A DNA stretch of 64,000 bases, taken from assembly GCA_012295275.1 (NCBI GenBank), contig CM022673.1, forward strand, positions 15,971,310 to 16,035,309, written 5' to 3'. Below are positions 14,540 through 24,876 of the stretch, one piece after another. The DNA comes from Chrysomallon squamiferum (Eukaryota; Mollusca; Gastropoda; Neomphalida; Peltospiridae). A program made the translations under genes and the position numbers. The notes beneath the pieces are model-generated. The model ran no database searches. It was given only the letters and a program-made list of their open reading frames with translations, and had not been told where the DNA came from. Every line of letters starts with the position of its first letter. Position 1 is the stretch's first letter.

Positions 14540-16193
14540 CAATAACATTAACAACAACAATAACAATAATAACAGCATCAATAATAATCTAATTAGATTG
14601 TAGCAACTCATGCAGTGTTTCTGACCTGATAAATCGAGTTTAATGATTCTAAATTGTTAAACTGGCAAAACAAACAATAAACATAATGTTAATAAATAAT
14701 GTTAATCATAAACAGAAAATTAAAAAATTCAAATAAAAAGTTCAACAACAAAGGAAAGAAAACCTTTTCTTGTATTCTTACCAATAACTGGAATAAACAA
14801 AAGTAAATAAAACTTTTGGCAAAGAAAGTTTATCTTTGAATGGAACAAACAAGATACTTTAATAAATTTTGTATTTTTCCATATTACTCATTTCTTTAAT
14901 AAAACAAATGACCTAAATACACTATCTCTACTCCCAAGTGGTTACAGGTGACCACACTTTGTTAACAATAAAGAATAACAATAAAATCACACATTCACAG
15001 GAAAGTACAGGCTTGACATTTTCTGCATCTGTTACTTTTATGACACAGAATACTGAATTATGGTATCCATATCTAATGATACTGTGTGGGGAGATATTAG
15101 CCAAACAGTGCAGTAATGGACACATTTGAGTCAATTTTTAAGGCTTTTTGCAATTTTTGTGACAACTAGGGTGATATGTGAAGTAAGAACAAATAAATGT
15201 GACTGTTACAAACTTAATCTAATAAGTGATAAAAAGGATTTAATAATACTATTACAGAAAAGTTTATATATAAAAATGTTGTTATTGTAAGACAACTGAA
15301 ATCACTGACCATCCCCCTCTGTCTCCACAGTGGCTAGTCTTTCCTGCAGGACACTGGCCATGTCCCGGCCAATCACCTTGTTTGTGCTGACACTCACTGG
15401 GTACTGTTCTGAAAAATAAAAAGTAATAAAAACTTTATAGTACATGTAATTGGCTAGACAACACACCTTTTTTTCTTATCATTTTCTTAATGCTTAATTC
15501 ATATACTTAATACAATATAAATTTAATCTATGAACAAACAAACTATTGATTTTTTTAATACTTTCAAATAATTGTTTATATGTTAGACATTTGCCTTTGC
15601 TAATGAGAATGTATAACAATATAACAAGCCTGTCTTGATATATAAAAGTAGCCATTTTTTTATTTTTTTTTATTATATCACTGCAATATGAAAGCCCTAA
15701 AAACCACTGCAACAATGTTAATGAGAAAGTTAACATTCCTATCAACAGCTTTCTAAAAGGTAAACTTGACAGGTAAACCTTCACATTTAGAAAATTAAAT
15801 TATTTTCTCAAAAAAAAAAAACCAACAGAAAAATAACGAAAACCTTTAGCAGTCGTCTCTTTAACATCAGGACCAGAAGGCACTGTCGTAGCTGATGCCT
15901 GCCTTTTCTGTGCTGCCTTCACCCAAGGTGCTTCCCACTGACCCCCACCAGAGTTCTGTGGCCCTCCTAATCGAGCACCCCCTGTACTTTTCTTAGCAAC
16001 TGAACGCTTCTTCTGATCCTTGCCAAGCTGCAACTGAGAAACAGGACTGCTGCTGTGGTTGTTGCTGTCCTCTGATGTCCCCCGTGTGTACTCAACAAGT
16101 GGTTTCTTGTTTGCTTTAATGTCAACATTGTGTAGATGGCGACGACCACCTGTACCTGCAGCTCTGATTGCTTCAGCATTAGCCTGATTAATG

Positions 16194-16224
<31 letters not shown>

Positions 16225-19200
16225 CATTTATCTGTGTATATATATATATAGATACAGACACACACACACATATAATTTTTTAAATTAAATATCAAACTAC
16301 AATAGACAAAGATTGTAAAGATTGTATTTAAGCCTAGACTGTAAATATTTTTAAATCATCATTTTATGGTTGTTTCTGAATATCTGATCAACTGTGTGAT
16401 ACATGCATTTTCAAATTTTAATAATTTAAATTAGAATCGAGTTCATTTTAAACATATGTCAGTCTATTTTAATACCTCTGTGTGTTATTACATACAGCAG
16501 AAAAACAATAATTAATTAAAACTAAGGTTTATACTGAGATTCTATTACATGTCAGTCTCTGTGTGCCTATGCATATGTGTGGCCATCTGAGTGTGTTCCT
16601 TTTTGTATTCCATTGTTTGTGTCTGTATGGCCATGCATGTGCTTGTGAATGAAGAAAAAATAAATAAAAAGACAACACACCAAGGCTTTAAACAGAGGTT
16701 CCAGTCTTGTTGATCCTCTGTATATCCACTCTGTTCTCTTGTCAGCTTGAAAAAACATCTTCACCAAACTCGCATCCACCTCCATCACTTTAGCAGTCCA
16801 CCTGAATAAACAGGACATCCAGTTATCTTTAATACAGTGTCCACATTACTAAATAAATCACAGATGTAACTATGTTCATCAACTCAGATACATGTACAAG
16901 CAAGATCACTGGTGAGAAAAAGAAAATACTGAAATAAAATCTTGAAAGTGGATTTATTATTATTTTTTAACAAAATTATTCGACAACATATTTACTTCAC
17001 AAATTTCAATCCTCATATACTACAATATATAGTTTTAAAATATGGAGAGATTATCACAAATAATTTAAAAAATAATTATACAAAAATAAAAAATATTACT
17101 TACCATCGTCCATTCCATTCAGTTCTAACCACCTGTCCTTTCATTAATCTCACCATTGGTCTCTGAAAACAACAATTTATTAATTAGAACTGCAGTCCAA
17201 TGTTTTTATATTTTTTAATACATATAAGATTACTTATTTACAGACCAAAACCTGCTGTCTATGTACAAACAGATGTAGAAGCATATATATCAATATAAAG
17301 ATATCTATGTACATACACACAAACATATTTATCTGTGTATAGGAATATGTACTCCTCTGTGTCAGATATATAAAGATACTTTTCTGTGTACCAATGGATA
17401 TACAAACTTATCTATGTACAGACAGATAGACAAATCATTCATTACCTCTGGATACTGTTTCAAATATTCTTTAATAAATTCTTGTGAGTCAGGATGAATA
17501 TCATCCCAAACATTTTCACCTAAAAAAATAATAGTATGTTAATAAAAATATAGAATATTTAACTTAGTTAAGATACATCAAACTCATTTCTTCAGTTAAA
17601 TATCTCTATTAATTAAGAACATTTTAGTACCCGACATTTTCTTCTTTGTATCAGAAGTAATTAAATATTTCATTTCATTTTAGATCTATAATGAAAATAA
17701 AAAACAAAAACAAAAAAATACAATAAAAAAATAACACTGCTTACTTTGCAAGTAGACTTTGTGGATGTCTTTTGATTCACTGTACTGGGCATAGCCATCA
17801 TCAAAAAATACCAAATATCTGCACAAGAAAAATTGATTTTAAAAAATCTAATGAATTTCCAGTGAAGTGACTCAGAATAGAAATGGTTTAAATAATGCAT
17901 TTTTTTTTTTTAAAATATTTTTATATAATATCCCATTTATTTAATTTTAAACATTTACTTTTTGATTTTAGATTAGAATCACTTGACCCAAATGTACCAA
18001 ACTTTACTGTTTCAACTGTAGTACTTTATTTTAAAAATAATTCAAAGAATGTCCTATGAATAATATAAAAAAAACTTGTGATTTTCATGTACATACCTAC
18101 CAAGGAATATATTAAGATTCAAGATATAACTCCTATGAATATAAAAACATTCAAAAAATATCTCCTATGGATATAAAAAGAGTCAAGAAATATAACTCCT
18201 CTGAAAATAATGAGTCAAGAAACATAACCGCAATGAATACAAAGAAAAAAATAAGTCAGGAACTACAGCTGCAGTGAATTTAAAAGATGTCAAGAAACAA
18301 AAAACATATTATATGTGAACTAAAAAATCAAGAACTGTAATCCTGTGAAATCTTTCTGACAATTAAAAAACAAATTTAAGTTGAACGTAAGAGAATCAAG
18401 AATCATTACAACGCAAGTCAGAACATTTTAACTTTTATAAACAGTTTGAGAGTAAGAAACTCTAACCTTTTCTGGTTTTTGATACTGGGAGCTTCGGCTA
18501 CAATTCCAGCATAAAAAGCATTGCCTGACCCATCAGAATCCTCATCTCTGTACAAAGCTGAAATTGTTTTTGCTTTTAGAAAAACTTTCCCTAAAGCAAA
18601 TATGAGAATCTGACTTTTTAATTTTTTTTTTTTTTTTTTTTTTTTTTTGTCATTATTAACCTGTGTTCATGATATTTATTTCCCCCATATCTTGAATGAT
18701 AACAAAAGATACTTATTACAGAACCTCATGTTTATCAGAATTTCTTTTCACTGGTTCATTATGATGTACAATGCTAGATTCTTGACCTTCAAGACTGATT
18801 CAGGATATGTACTTAACCTCAGAAAGCAAAGTAATATGTGATTTTAAAGGTTTTTAAAAATAATAATAATATATAAGTGTGTTTAAAAATGGCCTACAAA
18901 GAAAACAGAATTTAAAAAAATTATTATGATTAATTAATGCAAATAAAAAAAGTAAAGAAAAAAGATAATATCTATTTTCACAATACTTGTTTAAAAAACA
19001 AAAATATTTAAATTTATATTATAGAACATTATTTGTAAGACTATAACCTGTGTTTGACTGCAAATAAAACAAACTATTCTTTCAGACATCAAAATAATTA
19101 TAAAAAATTCTTCAGTGTCTTAAGGAAAAAAATACTGAAAAATAAAAATAATAATAATGGATATGTACAGTGTAAAACATGATATATAACATTTTCTCAC

Positions 19201-22200
19201 CAACACATCTTGATCCGACTTTGAGCAGTACTTTGATTGGTTCTCTGTAAGCTATAGACATACCAGACAGGTATTTCTGGCCCTTGCCATCATACTTGAC
19301 TCTGAACTTTCTCTGTAATCAAAACACAGTATTATTTTGTTTTTATCAGAAATAAACACAATTAATTAATGTAACATCTTTTTATGGACCATATTTGTTA
19401 GATACACATACACACACACACACACACACATCTACAGATGTATGCTGCAAATATTGTCCGTAAAAGTTTGTGTGTGTGTGTGTGTGTGTGTTTGTAGTTT
19501 CATTAATTAACATATAATAAGGAAATATTTTCTTACATGTTGTACAGTATATTATAATTTGTGTCTGGAGTTTTGTTTTGTTTTGTTTTGGGGGTTTTTT
19601 GCACTATTTTTTCTAAATAATAAACTTTTTAATTCTGGAGCAAATACTGATTTTAATAAATACTACTACCTCTTATATACTAAACAAAAATAAATGAAAA
19701 AAATAAAATTAAAATATTCCACTAGTTTCTGAATGATATAGGACACACAGCCACAAAAGAAAGCAGAGTATTTGATGTCAACAAAACAATAATTAATGGA
19801 ATATTAACCAAAAATTACAACTGAAGTTAAAACCAAGTGTATATTCAAAATTAATATAAAAAATCACTATTAAAATTTAATAATAAAAAACTATAACAGG
19901 TTCAGGAATGCTGTAAATAAATATATCACTGCGATTAGTTGTTTTAAAACTCATTCACCTCCTTCAGTGGAGCATCTTTGTTTTGAATATCATTGACAAC
20001 TCCGGAATACCAAATCTCATTGGCTTTTTTGGCTAGAACTTGAGAACCAGTTTCAATGCTAGGCCTGAAATAACATAAGCAAAATGAATAAAGAAACGGA
20101 ATCATCATTTTTTGGTCAAATAATATGATGTCAGTATTAAGGAAAACAGATCTTACTGATTAATATTTGTTAAAATATCTTTTTAATTCAGTTGTAACTT
20201 TGCTCTGACAAGATTTAAATTATAAAAAAAATATATATGATAATTTCAAAATAAAATTAAACTTTTTTATACAGACCAAATGTATATTTTTAAATTCATA
20301 ATTAGAACTACTCATGTGCAAAATAATTATTACACTCCTCATTTCTAATTCCAGAATATAATTAACAAATTTACCCAAATATTTTTAACAGTTTATTTTT
20401 ATAATTCATTTTAATAGTTTAACAAATTTTAAATACAACATAATGAATGATTTCTAAATATAACTGAATTGCCAATAACTAAGTACCTACCATACATGAG
20501 CTTGTTCTGTTGGAGCTGTGCGTGCATTCCCTGCAGTTGGCAAAGGTTTCATCTAACAAATAAATATTAATGTAACAAACATTTAACATAAATAAAATCA
20601 ATAACAAAACCCAGATCTATTTCTGTGAAAATATTTCTAAATAACTGGATTTGGTTTTGTGAAATTAAGTCTAAATTTTCTTTCCATGTCAATTAATATG
20701 AGAGTAACAAAACAAGAATAATGCTGATGTAATGAAACTGACAAATTTATAAATTATTTTCAATGTCAAAATCATCTTTTTTTTTTTTTTTTTTTTTTTA
20801 AAAAATGTTTGAGATGCAAATACCATTAAATTTTTATGATAGCAATGTTATTCATTATGAAGTTCATTAAATTGTAAGGTTGCCAGAGAATTCTGATTCA
20901 CAGTATTTAAAAAAGAAATAAAAAGATTACAGTGTGTACCTGTGAAGTGTAGATAAATTCAGAAGGCTGGCAGCTGGGGACAGTCATCTGTCTGCTGATG
21001 GTTTGTGCTAGAATACTTCTGAGATGTTCTACAGAAGTGTATGGCTGACTGGTCTGAATGTGTATCTGGTCTCTGAAATTTACCGTGTCTCTATATTTGC
21101 AATATAAAGAAAGAAAGAAAGAAAGAAATGAACCAACAAAAAAATGAATGATTTAATTTTTGAATTAACTAAAATTTAAAAAGGCAACATATGAATATCT
21201 TCAAGAAATCTGAGTGATTATTATTTTTTTTATAGGAAACACAAATTGTTCTACTAAATTTTCATTTATTTAAATAAAATAAAATACATAATATTTTGTT
21301 TTAAATATTTTTAAAACACAAAAAAATAAATAACAAAATAAAATAATAATTAAAAATCAACATTTGTTACTAAAGAAAAGAAAATAAACTCATTTGTTAC
21401 AACAACAACAACAACAACATTTCGTGGAGAAGTTGAGAGGATGTCTGTAGGTGTTTTATAGAGGGGTTTGTATTTTTTTCTTCTAAAATATTAAATATTC
21501 AGTGTGGAATCTCAAACACTGTACTCACGGATTATTTATCAACTGTACAGTTGCTGGAGCTGTTGTTGTCAGTGCAGTTACCGCTGACATGGGCTGTAGT
21601 TTCTGAGACTGCCTGGATGCAATGTGTTGCTGTTTTCGTTTCTCAACAATTGTTGGATCATACGTCGACCCCAGTATTTCAACATCATCATCGCTGTCGT
21701 GACTGTGGAGTCCCTCCTGTAATTTCTGTCTCGATTCTTCTTCCTCAATGGCCAGCTGAGCTTCCTTGTATCGTTCTCTGGGAAAATAGATATAGATATA
21801 GATATAGATATAGATATAGCTATAAAAACCTGTCATTATGGAAGCTATCCAGAACACAAAGGATATAAATAAAATTAGGAAGGAAACACCATTAATGTCT
21901 TGAAATTATGTACAAATATTGTGTGACCTCTAAATTTATTTAACAATAAACAGTGTTAATGTTTCTTCTGAAATACAATACAATACAATACAATAAAATA
22001 ACAATGACAATCAATAATTTCAAATGATTTTTTTTTTTTTTTAAGTATTGGACAAAATTACTTATTGCAACAATGAATTAAAAAAAGTAATAATAAAAGA
22101 CACGAACTCTTCCTCATTGGTTTCTTTTTCAAGCTCAACTTTAAATCTGTCCAAATGTTCCTGACACTCTTGAAATATTTTGTTGATTTCTTTCTGTTTT

Positions 22201-23450
22201 TCTAAATAAAAAAGTGTTCATCAAATATAATGTTACAGTATAGCATAGCATAGCGTAGAGTAGCACAATATAACATAGCAAAGCGTAACATACTATAACA
22301 GAGAGAGAGAGAGAGATGCAAATATCAGATTGTTTTAATTTTTTATAGTAACATCCAAAGTTACAGGCTAGTATCATATATTTACACTTTATTCAAATTT
22401 ATACGTTTGCATGTTTAATTATTATTAAAGATTAGGTCCCAAAAAATTAAAAAAAGACACTTGTTCGGAAGTATATAAAATATATTAAGATTTATTTGTT
22501 TTTAACCAAACTAGACACCTTTTTTGTACCACCAAATAGATAATTTAGCTGTTATTATCAAAAGGTAAAGAAAAAAATATTACTTACTTTCAACTAATCT
22601 GATCTGGCTAGCAACGTCCTGTATTTTTTTATTTTCAGGTAAAACTATTTTTTCTTCTAAATCTGATTTTTCTTCTGGCATATTTTCATCACTAGTTTCT
22701 TCTTTCTTGGGTCCATGTATGTCATTGAGTATTGAGGAAATAAGATCACCAACATCACATTTAACAAACTCATAAAGTACATCTTCTTCAGCAGGGGGAC
22801 TGATGATTGAACAAAAGAGAATTTCAAAAAAATTAAGCCTTAATTTTACACTTTGAAATTCTTTCACAGTGAAATATATAAAATGTTCAGTAATTAAACA
22901 TTAATCCTGATCACCAAGTTATAAAATTAGTATTTTAATTAACTAGTATTAGTAAAAAGATTCAGTATTTGATATAAAGTAATAAGATTCAGTATTTGAT
23001 ATAAAGTAATAAGATTCAGTATTTGATATAAAATACTAGAGAAATATCTAATTATATTAATTTTAAATAAATATCCATACCAGTTATCAGAAATACACAA
23101 GTATTTTTAATAATTCCACTCAGATTTTTAAGTGCATTATTCATTATCTATGGATACCGATACCACTGATTCATTTGAAACCGTTAAAACCAATACTGCA
23201 ATAATTACCTCAGATATTTATACATTTCTGTACAAAAAGGCACCACAGTAAATTGGAAAATAGAAGACAGTAAACCATCTCCATGTTAGTTGTATTTTAT
23301 TATTAGCAAAGAATCATTCATTCAATGTATTAAATGAAAGTTAACTTTAAGTAAATAAATGAATTATAACCAAAGAAATATTATATAAAATGCTGTCAAC
23401 AAAACAACATACCTTGATGGCTTCTCTTCTTCTTGGCTTTCCAATTCCAT
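1492..23450 (-). CDS. SETDB1: SETDB1 (eggless) histone H3 lysine-9 methyltransferase, complete, 32-33 exons
   Basis: Nuclear enzyme that trimethylates H3K9 to silence genes and transposons. Exons: 23413-23450, 22588-22799, 22102-22201, 21529-21777, 20940-21090, 20491-20552, 19959-20064, 19201-19312, 18467-18557, 17745-17818, 17446-17519, 17104-17162, 16681-16801, 15844-16183, 15310-15408, 14126-14194, 13702-13807, 13002-13179, 12418-12603, 11859-11971, 11307-11411, 10755-10848, 10092-10258, 9531-9602, 9117-9217, 8980-9013 (tentative), 4379-4638, 3762-3812, 3537-3587, 3027-3101, 2580-2692, 2061-2149, 1492-1609. All have AG/GT borders and matching phases. The sum is 3870 nt, 1289 aa, close to the human protein (about 1291 aa). 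Domain order is acidic/coiled N-terminus, tandem Tudor, MBD, pre-SET, SET split by an acidic insert, post-SET. The start is the first ATG ([12 protein letters not shown]), in a short exon after a non-coding stretch. The 9117 donor is the least certain border. Confidence 0.95.
4150..4378. repeat. (ATT)n compound microsatellite at a SETDB1 donor site
   Basis: About 230 bp of imperfect ATT/TTA with interruptions and a run of 18 T. On the SETDB1 strand it is AAT-rich and starts inside the donor (G/GTAATAAT). Read through, it would encode poly-Asn, which explains a long spurious open frame. Confidence 0.95.
7140..7330. repeat. TATG-rich tandem repeat in a SETDB1 intron
   Basis: Repeated blocks built on GTATGTATGGATGTTTCTAT and ATGTATGCATCATAAGTATG, two to three copies each, inside the 4.3-kb intron. 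The rest of that intron (4639-8979) is AT-rich with poly-A runs and no exon-like frame. Confidence 0.8.
8980..9013 (-). other. SETDB1: Proposed 34-nt SETDB1 microexon
   Basis: The upstream exon (9117-9217) and the next certain exon (4379-4638, which must start in phase 2) do not join in frame. A 34-nt segment flanked by a pyrimidine-rich AACCTGTAG acceptor and a CAG/GTATCT donor enters in phase 1, leaves in phase 2, and is open ([10 protein letters not shown]). It requires the weaker G/GTGACA donor at 9117 and a 103-nt intron. With it the total CDS becomes divisible by three. RNA evidence is needed to accept it. Confidence 0.4.
10092..10848 (-). other. SETDB1: SETDB1 SET domain, N-terminal half, exons 22-23
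   Basis: Residues about 883-968. [20 protein letters not shown] (GWGxR and Y-A-G signatures, part of the S-adenosylmethionine site), then [20 protein letters not shown] and GYESE. The domain is then interrupted by an acidic stretch ([19 protein letters not shown]), the start of the insert that splits SET in all SETDB1 proteins. Confidence 0.95.
11307..12603 (-). other. SETDB1: SETDB1 pre-SET zinc domain, exons 19-21
   Basis: Residues about 748-882. Exon 19: [18 protein letters not shown] then [20 protein letters not shown]. The Cys pattern continues across introns as [15 protein letters not shown] and later [15 protein letters not shown], giving the nine cysteines of the triangular three-zinc pre-SET cluster. 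One extra Cys stands where human SETDB1 has Gly (MCCTC). Exon 21 ends [10 protein letters not shown], leading into SET. The intervening introns carry AAT/AAC repeats (11560-11755). Confidence 0.95.
11560..11755. repeat. AAT/AAC triplet-rich tract
   Basis: Interrupted AAC, AAT and ACA triplets over about 200 bp in the SETDB1 intron between exons 11859-11971 and 11307-11411. Confidence 0.85.
13002..13807 (-). other. SETDB1: SETDB1 methyl-CpG-binding-like domain (MBD), exons 17-18
   Basis: Residues about 653-747. Exon 17 gives IPHQCSPLC...[16 protein letters not shown]. Exon 18 gives [19 protein letters not shown], then [20 protein letters not shown] and CYDPYL. This is the divergent MBD of the SETDB family, with the RxPCGxxLRT core and the FCxDPY segment in place. 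Between the exons (about 13330-13620) the intron is unusually GA-rich on the plus strand (GATGGA-type decayed repeats), making spurious open frames. Confidence 0.93.
14126..15408 (-). other. SETDB1: SETDB1 linker exons 15-16 (residues about 597-652)
   Basis: Exon 15 (15310-15408) reads [20 protein letters not shown] then [13 protein letters not shown]. Exon 16 (14126-14194) reads [20 protein letters not shown]. Phases 1-1-1 join them cleanly to exons 14 and 17. They show no recognisable domain; the ERLA...ETEG segment may be helical. They bridge the Tudor/linker region to the MBD. The donor at 14125 (A/GTTAGT) is weaker than most in this gene. Confidence 0.75.
14313..14373. repeat. (GA)30 microsatellite
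   Basis: Uninterrupted GA dinucleotides in the SETDB1 intron just upstream of exon 16; CT on the transcribed strand. An open frame across it (Arg/Glu repeats) is an artefact. A further (AAT)n tract lies at 14501-14536. Confidence 0.95.
15844..16183 (-). other. SETDB1: SETDB1 linker exon 14 with H3K9-like motif (residues 484-597)
   Basis: A 340-nt exon between the Tudor and MBD regions. It is rich in Ser, Lys, Gly and Gln, with no fold that I recognise. Residues about 544-554 read [11 protein letters not shown]. The AKKSTGG core resembles the H3 sequence around lysine 9 (ARKSTGG). The VAKKST core also occurs in the equivalent human linker as I recall it, so the stretch is probably conserved. 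The exon is preceded by a short (ATT)n tract at about 16196-16223, directly upstream of its acceptor. Confidence 0.85.
18108..18410. repeat. Decayed minisatellite, unit about 35-45 bp
   Basis: Six to eight drifting copies of a unit with TCAAGAAATATAACTCC followed by ATGAATATAAAAA, in the SETDB1 intron between exons 9 and 10. Copies become less alike toward 18410. Confidence 0.8.
19403..19491. repeat. (CA)n / (TG)n inverted pair in a SETDB1 intron
   Basis: (CA)n at 19403-19430 and (TG)n at 19467-19491 are complementary arms of about 25 nt around a loop of about 36 nt. In the pre-mRNA they could pair into a hairpin 90 nt upstream of exon 8. Confidence 0.8.
21785..21820. repeat. (GATATA)n hexanucleotide beside exon 4 acceptor
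   Basis: About five copies of ATAGAT on the plus strand, within 10-45 nt of the SETDB1 exon 4 acceptor, occupying the normal pyrimidine-tract/branch region. Confidence 0.8.
22225..22313. repeat. CATAG-type pentanucleotide repeat
   Basis: Degenerate AGCATAGCATAGCGTAG-like units followed by a short (GA)n run, in the intron upstream of SETDB1 exon 3. Confidence 0.75.
22957..23036. repeat. 27-bp tandem repeat, three copies
   Basis: Three nearly perfect copies with core GATTCAGTATTTGATATAAA in SETDB1 intron 1. High identity suggests a recent expansion. Confidence 0.9.
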
Positions 23451-24876
23451 TATTATTTTTCTTATTGTTATTCAGTTACCTTACATTCTACAAAAATAAT
23501 AATAGTAATAATAAGTTAAAAAACCATTATTAGTTTTGTTTCTTTTATGTATGAACAGTAAATGACAAATAACTTATTTACTAACCCAGCAGACATTATA
23601 ATAATAATGATTATTTATTTTTCGTATACTTTTTGAAATATTTCTTTTCTCAATAAATGATGGGTGTGACGTTCTCATCATGCAGTCTGAACACTGTCAA
23701 ATTACTAAATAACCAATTATTTTTATTTTTATTTTTTAAGACAGTAACTTTCTTTTTTGTAAATCTGTAACCAAAAATTTAAATTATTATTTCCGAATTA
23801 ATAATATTAATTTTTTATGTGGAATTTTAATACCACTAACAAAATTCTAAAACATATTATATGGCCTGAAAAAATCCCGGTATCTTGCCTTTCAGTTTAA
23901 CCGTGTTCGTGCTTTCAGAAATTTTGATTTTGTGCCATTTATGATTTAAGAAAAACCTAAAATAACCAGACTTAAATCAATAAATGTATTTTCAGTGGCG
24001 GACATATGTAATACTATAAATCATAATTAATATCTCTGATAAAATATTATGACTTTTAATAAATAAATTTATGAAGTAACATGTTACCAAAATATTTTTT
24101 ATTCTTTGTCTCATGCTCGCACAGAAACTATGACCTGACCTAAAATTGAGTTTGCTGATGGCGTAACATGTTTTTCACCAAGCTTTTGTTGATACTAAAC
24201 TGAAGTGTCAAAGTTATATATGAATAATAAATATTTTATTTTGCTCATAATCAGAATCTAAAGAAAGAGAGAGACTGGTTTGAACTGAAACTTTTCTACA
24301 CATTTATTGGCTTACCCATGACGCTTGAAACAGTCTACCATGTTGATTAGCATATTCGGAAAATACCGACAACATTCAGCAAGCAAAACGAGGATTTCCG
24401 AGCGTCACTGGCAGTATAAAAAGAAGCATCGGGTGATACCGTATTGTTCGTTGTATTTCGCTGTTCTGACGTTATCAGTGACCTAATATTCTAACCTATG
24501 CAACATTGAAATATTTGCCTTGTATTCATTTATAAAGTAATGTTATATATTTTTTTTAAATATTTACTTTTAGTTTAAAATTTGCAAATTAGCGATTTCA
24601 ATCTTTTACATCAAATGGGTCAATGTTAAAATTCATATGGGTCTGTTTTGTTTTCAGATTTTATGCAGATGATGGAGGATAAATAGTAAAAATTAACTTA
24701 CAATGTTTCCTCAGTAACAGCTATTACAAAATGGATATAGTGTTAAGTTTTCATTAATCAAATTACAGAATGATGCAAACGTGATGTCTTCTAGAATAAT
24801 ATAATGGCAAATCGCCCGAATACGTCTATATTGTTAAATCGACTACTACTACTGGAAACCAGTCTTGTTCACAAAA
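23451..24876. promoter_or_regulatory. Head-to-head intergenic / shared promoter region of SETDB1 and PPP1R2
   Basis: The two start codons face away from each other across 1426 bp. The stretch 24100-24480 is less AT-rich than its surroundings and contains the only TATA-like box I could place. A possible plus-strand 5' UTR acceptor (TTGTTTTCAG) lies near 24657, so PPP1R2 may have a non-coding first exon. On the minus side a pyrimidine/AG pattern is not clear. Function as a bidirectional promoter is inference from geometry. Confidence 0.5.
24415..24423 (+). promoter_or_regulatory. Candidate TATA box for PPP1R2
   Basis: TATAAAAAG in a relatively GC-rich local context, about 460 nt upstream of the PPP1R2 ATG. 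A start site some 30 nt downstream (near 24445) would require 5' UTR splicing or a long leader. AT-rich DNA yields such words by chance. Confidence 0.3.

Larger units (their letters stand above)
16681..20552 (-). other. SETDB1: SETDB1 tandem Tudor exons 6-13 (residues 251-483)
   Basis: Eight short exons encode the Tudor array that reads modified histone tails. Landmarks in order: [118 protein letters not shown] and [15 protein letters not shown]. The last is nearly identical to vertebrate SETDB1. Introns range from about 0.2 to 0.9 kb and hold poly-T and CA/TG repeats. Confidence 0.93.
20940..23450 (-). other. SETDB1: SETDB1 N-terminal exons 1-5 (residues 1-250)
   Basis: Five exons encode an acidic, Lys/Glu-rich N-terminus. 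Exon 2 contains [17 protein letters not shown]. Exon 3 is strongly helical ([20 protein letters not shown]), as expected for the coiled-coil part that in vertebrates binds ATF7IP. Exon 4 has DSDDDVEIL, which matches the acidic Asp-rich stretch before the Tudor domains in other SETDB1 proteins and resembles a SUMO-interacting motif. Exon 5 could start at a later AG; I chose 21090 because it follows a long CTTT pyrimidine tract and stays open in phase. Confidence 0.8.
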
